A stretch of 64,000 bases of DNA from an uncultured Megasphaera sp. (GCA_900540735.1 UQHB01000006.1:32508-96507); one strand, 5' to 3'. Numbered from the stretch's first letter, positions 54,274-62,667 are shown. Numbers and translations are program-made. The notes: generated by a model not told the origin, from the letters alone.

Positions 54274-56241
54274 ATGAAAGTGGTGGAAGATGCTAACATG
54301 ATTGGGCATATCTTAGATAACCGATATAAGATATTAGAAAAAGTAGGCAATGGCGGCATGGCCAGCGTCTATAAGGCGCAGGATATCTTGCTCGACCGGA
54401 CCGTTGCCGTCAAGATTTTGCATTCCAAATACGCCAACGACCACGATTTTATCGTCCGGTTTAGACAGGAAGCGCAAGCAGCGGCAAAGTTGTCTCATCC
54501 TAATATTGTCAACATATATGACGTCGGGTACGATGAAAATGTACATTATATTGTCATGGAATTTGTACGCGGCGAAACATTAAAAGAATACATCGAAAAA
54601 CACGGCCATTTGCCGATTAATACGTCTATCCAAATTACCTTCGACATTGGCGAAGCCTTGGAAAATGCGCATAATAACGGCATTGTACACTGTGATATTA
54701 AGCCGCATAATATTTTGGTCACCGAAGCCGGTCGGATTAAAGTCGCCGACTTTGGCATTGCCAGAGCCATCAATTCGAGCGTCAATAACCAAGCCGATAA
54801 CTCCATTATGGGGTCGGTTCATTACATTTCGCCGGAACAAGCAAGCGGCGGCAAGATTGACGAACGGACAGACATTTATTCCCTCGGCGTAGTTATGTAC
54901 GAAATGATGACCGGTGTCGTACCATTCCAAGGGGATACGGCCATTAGCGTGGCCCTTCAGCATGTGCAAGATGACATTCCCTTGCCGACGAAGTACAATC
55001 GCCGCATTCCACGCCTGGTAGAACAAGTCATCTTAAAGGCCATGGCTAAAAATCCGGATGACCGCTTCCAAACGATTGGCGAAATGATGTCCGAACTGCG
55101 CCTGTCTCAGGGCTTTGTGAATACGAATAAAGGGGCTATGCCGATTATTAAAAATAATTTTGGCACCCAAAAGATTCAGCCCATGAAGACCGAAGAACCG
55201 CCGCAGCCAAAGAGCCGTTTCAGCCGTATTGTCGATTCTATTAGTAATCATTCGAAGAAATCGATTATTATCAGTATGTGTCTCGTCTTTGTGGCAGCCT
55301 TTATGTGGGCCTTTTTCTCGTTTGGTAATTTCTGGAGTAATGAAACCATTACGGTCCCTGATGTCACAGGGAAACAAGTGGAAATTGCCAAGGAAATCTT
55401 AAAAGACAAGAACTTAGACGTATCGGTCAAAGAAATCGAAAGTGAAGAAGTACCGGTCGGGGAGGTTATTTCCCAAACACCCTCTGGTGGAGCCGTCGTC
55501 AAGGCAAACCGTACGATTTATCTTACTGTCAGCAAAGGGAATAAAGGCAGTGAAGTCCTCGTGCCGGATTTGCGTGATTTGACGCTCCAAGAAGCAGAGA
55601 AGAAGCTAAAAGAAATCGGCTTGTCTGTAGGCCATATCACCTATGAAGACAATACCCATATTGGCGATGGCAAGATTATTAGCCAAAGCCCGGCATCGCC
55701 GAAGAAAGTCGCTAAAGGGACGACCGTCGACCTTGTCGTTTGCCGCACAAATGAGCCGAAAGATAAAGACCACGAAAAACCGGCAGAAGATGCGCCCAAT
55801 ACGAGTGGCATGACCTTAGATGCTGCCATTAAGGCTCTCGAAACTGCTGGCTATGTAGTGGGTAACGTCAATAATATGGATGCTACGAAAGATGCATCAC
55901 AAGCGAAGATTGCCGGTCAAGCCGTCCGTGATGGCAACGTCGTCGACCTCAATGTCGAATACCCCGATAGTGCCAATACAAATACGACTACGACCGATGG
56001 CTCGGCTAATAATCAAGAACCAGCTGGTACGCCTCACTACGGGACAGTCAACATTAGCGTGCCGTCCGGCGCATCGAGCCAGCACGTACAAATCGTCGTT
56101 TCCGATGATAACGGGTCACGTGTCGTTTATGACCGTAATCAGCCTGGCGGTGCCAGCATCAGTAAGAGCATTAACGGCGTAGGGAAGACACGAGTCAAAG
56201 TCTACGTCAATAATTCTTTAGTCCAAGACCAATATATTTAA
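54274..56241 (+). CDS. pknB: PASTA-type Ser/Thr kinase
   Basis: Membrane kinase that senses peptidoglycan fragments. 655 residues. Kinase domain: glycine loop VGNGGMASVYKA, catalytic Lys in VAVKIL, HCDIKPHNIL (an H-C-D in place of H-R-D), DFGIARA, and SPEQASGGKIDERTDIYSLG. One membrane helix (about 329-350) is followed by two clear PASTA repeats (VPDVTGKQVEIAKEIL; VPDLRDLTLQEAEKKL) and a weaker third (SGMTLDAAIKALETAGYVV). An Asn/Thr linker leads to a final beta domain ending VNNSLVQDQYI. Next to prpC and rsgA. Confidence 0.95.
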   Translation: MKVVEDANMIGHILDNRYKILEKVGNGGMASVYKAQDILLDRTVAVKILHSKYANDHDFIVRFRQEAQAAAKLSHPNIVNIYDVGYDENVHYIVMEFVRGETLKEYIEKHGHLPINTSIQITFDIGEALENAHNNGIVHCDIKPHNILVTEAGRIKVADFGIARAINSSVNNQADNSIMGSVHYISPEQASGGKIDERTDIYSLGVVMYEMMTGVVPFQGDTAISVALQHVQDDIPLPTKYNRRIPRLVEQVILKAMAKNPDDRFQTIGEMMSELRLSQGFVNTNKGAMPIIKNNFGTQKIQPMKTEEPPQPKSRFSRIVDSISNHSKKSIIISMCLVFVAAFMWAFFSFGNFWSNETITVPDVTGKQVEIAKEILKDKNLDVSVKEIESEEVPVGEVISQTPSGGAVVKANRTIYLTVSKGNKGSEVLVPDLRDLTLQEAEKKLKEIGLSVGHITYEDNTHIGDGKIISQSPASPKKVAKGTTVDLVVCRTNEPKDKDHEKPAEDAPNTSGMTLDAAIKALETAGYVVGNVNNMDATKDASQAKIAGQAVRDGNVVDLNVEYPDSANTNTTTTDGSANNQEPAGTPHYGTVNISVPSGASSQHVQIVVSDDNGSRVVYDRNQPGGASISKSINGVGKTRVKVYVNNSLVQDQYI

Positions 56242-56255
56242 CATAGAGGAGTCGT

Positions 56256-57122
56256 ATGCGTACAGGACGAGTCATTAAAAACTACAACGGCTATTACTAT
56301 GTCGATACTGGCGACGGCGCGCTCATTGAGTGCCGCCGTCGCGGTAAATTAAAAGAAAAAATTCTCGTTGGCGATCGGCTGACCATTACCATGGTCGATG
56401 ACGCGCACGGAGTCATTGAAGGGCAGTTGCCGCGACAAAATGCCTTGCGTCGTCCAGCCATTGCCAACATTGACCAAATGATTGTCATTATGGCCGCCGC
56501 TTCGCCGGATCCGAGCCAGTTCCTCATTGACAAGATGCTCATGACCTGTGAATACAATGATATTCCGGCCGTGCTCTGCTTTAACAAATGCGACCTCAAT
56601 GAGAAAGGAGCCCGCGAGCTCCAGCACTTTTATGAAGCCTGCGGCTATACGGTCTATTTAGTCTCGGCCAAAACAGGGGAAGGACTGGAAGCAATTCGAG
56701 TCGTCTTGCCTGGTAAAATGACCGCCTTTGCAGGCCCTTCTGGTGTCGGCAAATCTAGCTTGCTGTCTCAGCTCTTAGGGCGCGACGATTTATCTATCGG
56801 TGCCGTGAGCAACAAGATTAAACGGGGTCGCCACACGACGCGCCACTCTGAAATCATGGCTGTCGATGACGACGGGACTTATGTCGTCGATACGCCGGGC
56901 TTTAGTTCCCTCGACTTTACGCATATCGAACCGCGCCTGGTCATGGAGCTCTTGCCCGAATTTCGGCCCTATTTAGGGGCGTGCCGCTTTGGCTCGTGTC
57001 TCCATCGGTCCGAACCCGATTGTGCCGTCAAAGACGCGGTTGCTGCTGGGAACATCCAACCAGAACGGTATGAAACATACACGAAAATTATAGATTCTAT
57101 CGAAGCAGAAAGGAAACGATAA
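56256..57122 (+). CDS. rsgA: Ribosome small subunit GTPase RsgA
   Basis: Circularly permuted GTPase for late 30S assembly. 288 residues. An N-terminal OB fold is followed by the permuted motifs: G4 CFNKCDLNEKG, G5 VSAKTGEGLEAI, G1 AGPSGVGKSSLLSQLL, G3 DTPGFSSLDF. A zinc knuckle (CRFGSCLHRSEPDCAV) follows. AGAGGAG precedes the ATG. Typical neighbour of pknB and rpe. Confidence 0.95.
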   Translation: MRTGRVIKNYNGYYYVDTGDGALIECRRRGKLKEKILVGDRLTITMVDDAHGVIEGQLPRQNALRRPAIANIDQMIVIMAAASPDPSQFLIDKMLMTCEYNDIPAVLCFNKCDLNEKGARELQHFYEACGYTVYLVSAKTGEGLEAIRVVLPGKMTAFAGPSGVGKSSLLSQLLGRDDLSIGAVSNKIKRGRHTTRHSEIMAVDDDGTYVVDTPGFSSLDFTHIEPRLVMELLPEFRPYLGACRFGSCLHRSEPDCAVKDAVAAGNIQPERYETYTKIIDSIEAERKR

Positions 57123-57124
57123 CC

Positions 57125-57769
57125 ATGGTGAAAATTTGCCCGTCTATTTTATCGGCAGACTTTTCTCGTCTTGCTGAAGAAATCCAAGATGTAGAAGCAA
57201 AAGGAGCTGACGTCATTCATTTAGATTTAATGGATGGTCATTTTGTGCCGAACTTAACCTTTGGCGTACCTGTCGTCAAAGCCTTGCGGAGCTGCACGAA
57301 ACTGCCCTTTGATGCACACCTCATGGTGGAACATCCGGAAACGTATATCGACGGTCTCGCCAAAGCTGGCGTTACGTACGTAACAGTCCATCAAGAAGCA
57401 TGCACGCACTTGGACCGGGTCTTACAGCAAATCAAAGAAGCTGGCATGAAAGCTGGTGTAGCCCTCAATCCGGCTACACCTGTGTCGACCTTATCCTGCG
57501 TTGCTGCACAACTCGACATGATTCTCGTCATGAGCGTCAATCCCGGTTTTGGCGGCCAGTCCTTCATTCCCTATGCACTCGATAAGATTTTAGAAGCAAA
57601 AGAGTTCTTAAATACAGTGGGCAATACGGACTGCGTTATTGAAGTCGATGGCGGTGTCAATGCTAAGACGGTCCAAGCCGTCAAAGATGCAGGGGCGACC
57701 TTCCTCGTAGCAGGCAGTGCCGTCTTTGGCGCAGCAGATAGAGCCGCAGCTATTGCGTCGCTGCGGTAA
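57125..57769 (+). CDS. rpe: Ribulose-phosphate 3-epimerase
   Basis: Pentose phosphate enzyme interconverting ribulose-5-P and xylulose-5-P. 214-residue TIM barrel. KICPSILSADFSRLAEEI, HLDLMDGHFVPNLTFGVPVV, MSVNPGFGGQSFIPYALDKI and IEVDGGVNAKTVQ mark it. Starts 3 bp after rsgA and ends the priA/pknB unit. The thiN gene that often follows is absent. Confidence 0.95.
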   Translation: MVKICPSILSADFSRLAEEIQDVEAKGADVIHLDLMDGHFVPNLTFGVPVVKALRSCTKLPFDAHLMVEHPETYIDGLAKAGVTYVTVHQEACTHLDRVLQQIKEAGMKAGVALNPATPVSTLSCVAAQLDMILVMSVNPGFGGQSFIPYALDKILEAKEFLNTVGNTDCVIEVDGGVNAKTVQAVKDAGATFLVAGSAVFGAADRAAAIASLR

Positions 57770-57778
57770 AATCAAGTC

Positions 57779-57807
57779 TTGTCATCTATGCAGTTTTGTG
57801 ATAAGAT
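57779..57807 (+). promoter_or_regulatory. Promoter of the rib operon
   Basis: TTGTCA (57779-57784), a 17-nt spacer, TAAGAT (57802-57807), about 25 nt before the RFN element. Confidence 0.6.
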
Positions 57808-57832
57808 TATACAGGAAATATAAAAGTAATAG

Positions 57833-57967
57833 TCTTTGAGGCAAGGTGAGAAAGCACTGCTTTCAATTCCTGACCGGCGGTGACAGTCCGCTAGCCTTAG
57901 GCAACTAAGGTTGAACCGATGCAATTTCGGTACCGACAGTACAGTCTGGATGGGAAAAGACGAATGT
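57833..57967 (+). promoter_or_regulatory. FMN riboswitch (RFN element)
   Basis: The RFN elements occur in order: GAGGCAAGGTGAGAAAGC, CCTGACCGGCGGTGACAG, TCCGCTAGCC, GAACCGATGCAATTTCGG, ACCGACAGTACAGTCTGG and ATGGGAAAAGACGA. It binds FMN. With the terminator behind it, FMN should turn off the rib genes. Confidence 0.95.
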
Positions 57968-57984
57968 CTTATTTGATTGCGCGT

Positions 57985-58017
57985 AAAAGACTATGGCCTC
58001 GTTCCATAGTCTTTTTT
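57985..58017 (+). terminator. Terminator of the FMN riboswitch
   Basis: An 11-bp stem (aaagactatgg/ccatagtcttt) with a 7-nt loop, then a T run. Confidence 0.88.
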
Positions 58018-58054
58018 TATGCCATACCATATCTATCAGAAGGGACTGAATCGA

Positions 58055-59191
58055 TTGGAACCGATAGATTATATGCAAAAAGCGTTGGACTTAGCACGCT
58101 TGGCTCTTGGGTATACGTCACCAAATCCGGCCGTTGGCTGTGTCATCGTCAAAGACGGCGAAATCGTCGGCACAGGCTATCACCGTAAGGCCGGCACGCC
58201 GCACGCCGAAGTCTGGGCTCTCCGCGAAGCCGGCGAAAAAGCAAAAGGTGCGACGGTCTACGTCACGCTCGAACCGTGCGCCCACTATGGCCGGACGCCA
58301 CCGTGCGCACGGACCCTCGTCAAGCACGGTGTCGGAAAAGTCGTCGTCGCTATGCTTGACCCGAATCCCCTCGTGGCCGGGAAGGGAGCAGCTATTTTGC
58401 GGCAAGCCGACATTCCTGTAGAAGTAGGCCTGCTTTCCAAAGAAGCTGCAAAATTAAACGAAGTCTTCATTAAGAATATGATGACCCAAAAGCCTTTCAT
58501 TGCTGTGAAACTCGCTGAAAGTCTCGATGGCTGTATTGCTTCGCGGACGGGCAAATCCCAGTGGATTACAAACGACTGGGCCCGTAAGCAAGGCCACTAT
58601 TTACGGTCTATTTATGACGGCATCGTCGTTGGCATCAACACGATTTTGACGGATAATCCGCTCTTGACGTGCCGGGTCCAGCGCGAAGCTCATGATGCAC
58701 CGCATCAGCCTGTACGGGTCATTCTCGACTCGAAAGGCCGCCTGCCCTTAACGTCTCTCGTCGTGACCGATAAGACGACGAAGACCATCGTTGTCACGAC
58801 GGCTCTTTGCCCGATTGAAAAAATGCGTACTTTAAAAGACGCTGGTGTGACCGTTCTCTTAGCACCGCAGCAAGACGATGGGCGCATTAAGCTGAGTGCA
58901 GCTATTGATATGCTGGTTAAAGAAGGGCTGACGAGTCTCCTCATCGAAGGGGGCAGTACCGTTCAAGGGAGCTTCTTCGATTTAAAAATGGTCGATAAGA
59001 TTTACGCCTTTATTGGCAGTAAGGTCTTAGGCGGCACGAAGGCCTTATCGTCTGTTGGCGGCCTTGGAGTAGACAGTCTGGACGAATGCCTTCCTTTGAC
59101 CTACGACAGCGTAGAGCTTCATGAAAATAATATTTTAATTACGGCGTATAACGCCAATCGGGAGGGCGAATATGTTCACTGGCATCATTGA
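58055..59191 (+). CDS. ribD: Bifunctional riboflavin deaminase/reductase
   Basis: Deaminates and then reduces the pyrimidine intermediates of riboflavin synthesis. About 378 residues. Deaminase zinc site: GTPHAEVWAL and LEPCAHYGRTPPCARTLV. Reductase domain: KPFIAVKLAESLDGCIASRT, GINTILTDNPLLTCR and LLIEGGSTVQGSFF. The start is taken as TTG 58055, with AAGGGA 9 nt upstream. The earlier ATG at 58019 lies in the terminator's T run. Overlaps ribE by 20 nt. Confidence 0.93.
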   Translation: MEPIDYMQKALDLARLALGYTSPNPAVGCVIVKDGEIVGTGYHRKAGTPHAEVWALREAGEKAKGATVYVTLEPCAHYGRTPPCARTLVKHGVGKVVVAMLDPNPLVAGKGAAILRQADIPVEVGLLSKEAAKLNEVFIKNMMTQKPFIAVKLAESLDGCIASRTGKSQWITNDWARKQGHYLRSIYDGIVVGINTILTDNPLLTCRVQREAHDAPHQPVRVILDSKGRLPLTSLVVTDKTTKTIVVTTALCPIEKMRTLKDAGVTVLLAPQQDDGRIKLSAAIDMLVKEGLTSLLIEGGSTVQGSFFDLKMVDKIYAFIGSKVLGGTKALSSVGGLGVDSLDECLPLTYDSVELHENNILITAYNANREGEYVHWHH

Positions 59192-59819
59192 AGAACTAGG
59201 CACAGTCGGTCATATGGACCGCCAGCCTGATTCCATTCGCTTGACCATTCAAGCAGAAAAAGTCCTGGAAGGGACACAACTGGGCGATAGTATTGCCGTT
59301 AACGGCGTCTGCCTGACAGTTACATCGATGACAGATTCCGCCTTTACAGCAGACGTCATGCACGAAACGATGCGCCGCTCGTCGCTTAATGACATTCGCC
59401 CAGGGTCGAAAGTCAACCTCGAACGGGCTATGCAGCTCGGCGGCCGTTTTGGCGGTCATATCGTGAGCGGCCATATTGATGGCACAGGCCATATTGCGCG
59501 TGTCGTCAACGACGGCATTGCCAAAGTATTTACCATTTCTATTCCGAAATCGATGGAACCTTTTATTGTCGAAAAAGGCTCTATTGCTATTGATGGCATT
59601 AGCCTCACTGTCGTCTCCGTCGGGAATAGTCAATTTACGGTCTCCATTATTCCCCATACGATGGCGAATACGACGCTCCTCAGCAAGCACGCCGGAGCTG
59701 CCGTCAATTTGGAAACCGATGTCATTGGGAAGTACGTCCATAACTTTACAACGGCCTATAAAGACGCTGGCAAAAGCGGCGGCTTGACCATGGAAACGTT
59801 GCTCAGTCATGGATTTTAA
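59172..59819 (+). CDS. ribE: Riboflavin synthase alpha chain
   Basis: Dismutates two lumazines into riboflavin. 215 residues with two lumazine-binding repeats. MFTGIIEELGTV starts repeat one, and GGHIVSGHIDGTGHI opens repeat two. GDSIAVNGVCLTVTSM and GSIAIDGISLTVVSV are the matching core strands. Begins within ribD. ribBA, which usually sits next, is absent. Confidence 0.95.
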   Translation: MFTGIIEELGTVGHMDRQPDSIRLTIQAEKVLEGTQLGDSIAVNGVCLTVTSMTDSAFTADVMHETMRRSSLNDIRPGSKVNLERAMQLGGRFGGHIVSGHIDGTGHIARVVNDGIAKVFTISIPKSMEPFIVEKGSIAIDGISLTVVSVGNSQFTVSIIPHTMANTTLLSKHAGAAVNLETDVIGKYVHNFTTAYKDAGKSGGLTMETLLSHGF

Positions 59820-59857
59820 ATAGCGTACTAAATTTAACATATGAGGAGTGTTTTTAC

Positions 59858-60322
59858 ATGGCACACATTAAAGAAGGTCAATTAATTGGTTCTGGTTCTA
59901 AGTTTGGTATCGTTGTTGCTCGTTTCAACGAATTCATTTGCAGCAAACTCTTAAGCGGCGCATACGATGCCTTACATCGTCACGGTGTCGACGATGACGA
60001 CATTACAACCGCTTGGGTTCCGGGAGCCTTTGAAATCCCTCTCGTTGCTCAGAAAATGGCTGAATCCGGCAAATACGATGCAGTTATCTGCCTCGGTGCC
60101 GTTATCCGTGGTGCTACAAGCCACTATGACTTAGTTTGCAACGAAGCTGCTAAAGGCATTGCGCAGGCTTCCTTAAAAACAGGCGTACCTGTCATGTTCG
60201 GTGTCATTACGACCGAAAACATTGAACAAGCTGTCGAACGGGCTGGCACAAAAGCTGGTAACAAAGGGTTCGACGTTGCTACGAGTGCCATCGAAATGGT
60301 TAACTTACTCAAACAGTTATAA
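59858..60322 (+). CDS. ribH: 6,7-dimethyl-8-ribityllumazine synthase
   Basis: Makes lumazine, the substrate of RibE. 154 residues. FGIVVARFNEFICSKLLSGA, WVPGAFEIPLVAQKMA, ICLGAVIRGATSHYDLV and VMFGVITTENIEQA are diagnostic. Codons are strongly T-ending (GTT, GCT, CGT), unlike ribD and ribE, which suggests high expression. GAGGAG lies upstream. Confidence 0.95.
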   Translation: MAHIKEGQLIGSGSKFGIVVARFNEFICSKLLSGAYDALHRHGVDDDDITTAWVPGAFEIPLVAQKMAESGKYDAVICLGAVIRGATSHYDLVCNEAAKGIAQASLKTGVPVMFGVITTENIEQAVERAGTKAGNKGFDVATSAIEMVNLLKQL

Positions 60323-60379
60323 ATCGTACAACAACATGCGTGTAAAGTGTAGTTTAAATGCTATGGTCTTGTGACGCTG

Positions 60380-60407
60380 TTGTAACAAATGTTTCGTATA
60401 CTATACG
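60380..60407 (+). promoter_or_regulatory. Possible promoter of the candidate RNA
   Basis: TTGTAA (60380-60385), a 16-nt spacer and TATACG (60402-60407). TATACT overlaps just upstream (60397-60402). The box TATACTATACGT is repeated before the PPOX gene. Confidence 0.4.
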
Positions 60408-60411
60408 TATC

Positions 60412-60560
60412 AACAAGGAATTGTTGATGCCCCCTCAATATGAATGCATTGGAAAAGCTGCCCAATTTTCCAAGCATGGCATATGAATTTGTTTTTCTCC
60501 TTTCTATATGATGAAATCCCTAGCTTTCATGTTGGCATAGCATGAAGTTAGGGATTTTTT
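60412..60560 (+). ncRNA. Candidate small RNA or leader RNA
   Basis: The 362-bp gap after ribH has no supported protein gene. It has a promoter-like pair, then caacaaggaattgttg (small hairpin), a 12-nt stem (atgcattggaaaa with ttttccaagcat) and a strong terminator. The whole transcript would be about 150 nt. I do not recognise it as 6S RNA, tmRNA or a known riboswitch. It could be an independent sRNA or an attenuated leader for the PPOX gene. Confidence 0.35.
60514..60560 (+). terminator. Terminator upstream of the PPOX gene
   Basis: A 17-18-nt imperfect stem (60514-60531 with 60541-60557), followed by TTTTTT and a T-rich stretch. Confidence 0.8.
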
Positions 60561-60590
60561 CATTTTTACGAAATCTATACTTTATAGGTC

Positions 60591-60619
60591 TTGATTTTTT
60601 TAAATAAAACGGATATACT
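60591..60619 (+). promoter_or_regulatory. Promoter of the PPOX gene
   Basis: TTGATT (60591-60596), a 17-nt spacer, TATACT (60614-60619), about 65 nt before the start. Confidence 0.65.
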
Positions 60620-60684
60620 ATACGTGAAGTGATAAGGACTATCATTTCTACGGTAGATAGGGAAATTAGAAAGGGTGAATCACT

Positions 60685-61176
60685 ATGTATGAAGAACAAG
60701 TAATAGATATCATCAAAAACGAAACAGCGTTTATGGCTTCTGTTGACGGCAACCGTCCACGTATCCGCCCGATGCGCGTCTATGTCGATGAAACAGGCCA
60801 TCTCTGGCTCTTTAGCCATTATAACTCCAAAAAAGTTACTGAATTCGAAGCCAATCCACGCGTCGAATTAGCCTTTACAGGAAAAGATAAAAGCTATTTG
60901 ACCGTATACGGTGAATTGCAGGATGCTACGAAACATGCAACAGACCATTATCAGCTTGTCCGCAAAGCTATTTTCAACACCTTCCCGAATATGGATAAAT
61001 ACTTCGGCAAAGATGACCAAGACAGCTTCGTCCTCTATAAATTAGCCGTCCATGAAGTCCATTACATGCTCTCGAACCGGACTATGACAGAACGGGTCAA
61101 CTTGCCAATGTCCTATAGTGCAGAAAACGATGTCACCTTCTGCCAAGGCGGTTTCTGCCTCTTTGAAGATAAATAA
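60685..61176 (+). CDS. Pyridoxamine 5'-phosphate oxidase-family flavoprotein
   Basis: 163-residue split-barrel protein of the PPOX/general-stress-26 group, which binds FMN or related cofactors. AFMASVDGNRPRIRPMRVYV and HLWLFSHYNSKKVTEFEANP match the flavin-binding fold, followed by VELAFTGKDKSYLTVYGELQ. The tail has two cysteines (TFCQGGFCLFEDK). Exact reaction unknown. A link to the rib genes upstream would be sensible for a flavoprotein, but it has its own promoter. Confidence 0.82.
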   Translation: MYEEQVIDIIKNETAFMASVDGNRPRIRPMRVYVDETGHLWLFSHYNSKKVTEFEANPRVELAFTGKDKSYLTVYGELQDATKHATDHYQLVRKAIFNTFPNMDKYFGKDDQDSFVLYKLAVHEVHYMLSNRTMTERVNLPMSYSAENDVTFCQGGFCLFEDK

Positions 61177-61189
61177 GACAGTCATTTTT

Positions 61190-61227
61190 ACTCCCTTTTG
61201 CCTACGTTGCAAGAGGGAGTTTTTTTA
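61190..61227 (+). terminator. Terminator after the PPOX gene
   Basis: Stem actcccttttgc/gcaagagggagt (one G-T pair) with a 7-nt loop, then seven T. Confidence 0.88.
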
Positions 61228-61236
61228 CATGTAAAA

Positions 61237-61309
61237 TTACTAAGATAAGATTTACTAATGTATATCTTAGTAAATCGTAATTGATTAAATAAAAAATTCT
61301 TTGTATACT
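61237..61309 (+). promoter_or_regulatory. Promoter and operator-like repeats of the second ATPase
   Basis: TTGATT (61281-61286), a 17-nt spacer and TATACT (61304-61309) form a promoter. Directly upstream, an 11-bp inverted repeat (ttactaagata at 61237-61247, tatcttagtaa at 61263-61273) and an overlapping 10-bp one (gatttactaa, ttagtaaatc) give three TTACTAA-type sites. This suits a regulator dimer. Confidence 0.55.
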
Positions 61310-61333
61310 AAAGAAAAGAAATGAGGCTGTATT

Positions 61334-62569
61334 ATGTTTATTGGTAGAACCCGTGAACTAAAGGCTATGGAGCGACTCTATGCATCTGGGAAATTTGAAT
61401 TTCTGGTCATGTATGGTCGTCGCCGCGTCGGGAAAACAGCACTGATTACGCAATTTATCAAAGATAAACGAGCCATTTATTTTATGGGAGTAGAAAGTAA
61501 TGCCAAACAAAATTTAGAAAACTTAAGTCAAAGTATTGTCGAATATCAAACTGGCCATATTACAGATACGTCATTTCTTTCTTTTCAAGCAGCTTTAGAA
61601 GTGGTGTTTCAACTTTCAACACAGCAACGATTAGTACTGGTCATTGACGAATATCCCTACGTTTCCCGGTCTTCTCGCAGCTTAGCGTCTACATTACAAC
61701 TCTTGATTGATACGTACAAAGATACATCGCAGCTTATGTTAATTCTTTGCGGCTCTTCTATGTCTTATATGGAAGACCATGTATTGGCCTATAAAGCCCC
61801 CTTATGTGGGCGCAGAACGGTACAAATGAAAATACAGCCTTTTGATTTTGCCGAAACGTGCCAGTATCTTGTTTCGTATACAGCAGAAGAAAAGCACTGC
61901 TCTATGGCATGATGGGCGGAACTCCCCAGTATTTATTGCAATTACAGACGAATTGCAGTGTAGAAGAAAATATAAAGCAGACCTTTTTAAACCCTACGTC
62001 TTCTGTATTTGAAGAACCAGAAAATCTGTTAAAACAAGAAGTACGTGAGCCTGCCTTATACAATGCTATTATTACGGCTATTGCAACTGGTGCGTCACGG
62101 ATGGCTGAAATTGCCACAAAAGTAGGGGAAGATACAAGTGTCTGTACAGCATATGTAAAAAATTTCATTTCTTTGGGTATCTTACAGCGGGAAACACCGT
62201 ATGGAGAAAAAACATCACGCAAATCTATTTATACGATTGCCGATAATATGTTTCGCTTTTGGTATCGGTTTGTACTAGAAAATAGCTCCCTTATTGCTCG
62301 TGGGGCAACGCCAGACGGAAATTGATATTATGGGTGAGCAAGATAAGACGACGGCTCTCTTTGGGGAATGTAAATGGCGTAATGAATTAGTCAGCGAACA
62401 AGTACTTGATACATTGGTACATCGAAGCCGCCTTTTTTCCTATACCCATACGGCATTATTTCTTTTTGCTAAACGAGGATTTACGTCTGGTTGTATGGAA
62501 AAAGCAAATGATTTAGGTAATGTTACGCTGGTCACGTACGATGATATCGTCAAGGAATTCATAGAATAG
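61334..62569 (+). pseudogene. Second DUF234-type AAA ATPase, frameshifted and internally deleted
   Basis: Paralogue of the gene at 83-1318. Frame 1 (61334-61912) starts MFIGRTRELKAMERLYASGK, with Walker A MYGRRRVGKTAL and Walker B-like LVLVIDEYPYV. Around 61860-61900 the frame shifts to LLYGMMGGTPQYLLQLQTN, followed by FEEPENLLKQEVREPALYNA, the winged helix and MFRFWYRFVLENSSLIARGA. Near 62310 the frame jumps again, to RQTEIDIMGEQDKTTALFGE (the nuclease-like D and ECK residues), and runs to 62569. Compared with the first paralogue, about 60 residues are missing at this join (the YMGSVFEDMC region). It cannot make a full ATPase. Confidence 0.82.
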
Positions 62570-62583
62570 AGAGGAAATAAGGT

Positions 62584-62631
62584 ATGATAAACATATTATT
62601 CATCTGCCATGGAAGGATTTACCGGGCATGA
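62584..62631 (+). pseudogene. Low-molecular-weight tyrosine phosphatase stub
   Basis: ATG 62584, after a GAGG ribosome site, opens MINILFICHGRIYRA and stops at TGA 62629-62631. This matches the N-terminal phosphate loop (C-x5-R) of low-molecular-weight phosphatases, with two likely substitutions. Everything downstream is replaced by mobile-element sequence, so the junction may be an old insertion or deletion point. Confidence 0.5.
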
Positions 62632-62667
62632 TGAAAGGTCTCATATCGTCTCATAAGCTCCGTTTTT

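Noticed and set aside
61237..61276. CRISPR-like or phage attachment repeat
   Set aside because: Only short inverted repeats around one promoter; no array and no spacers. An operator is the simpler reading.
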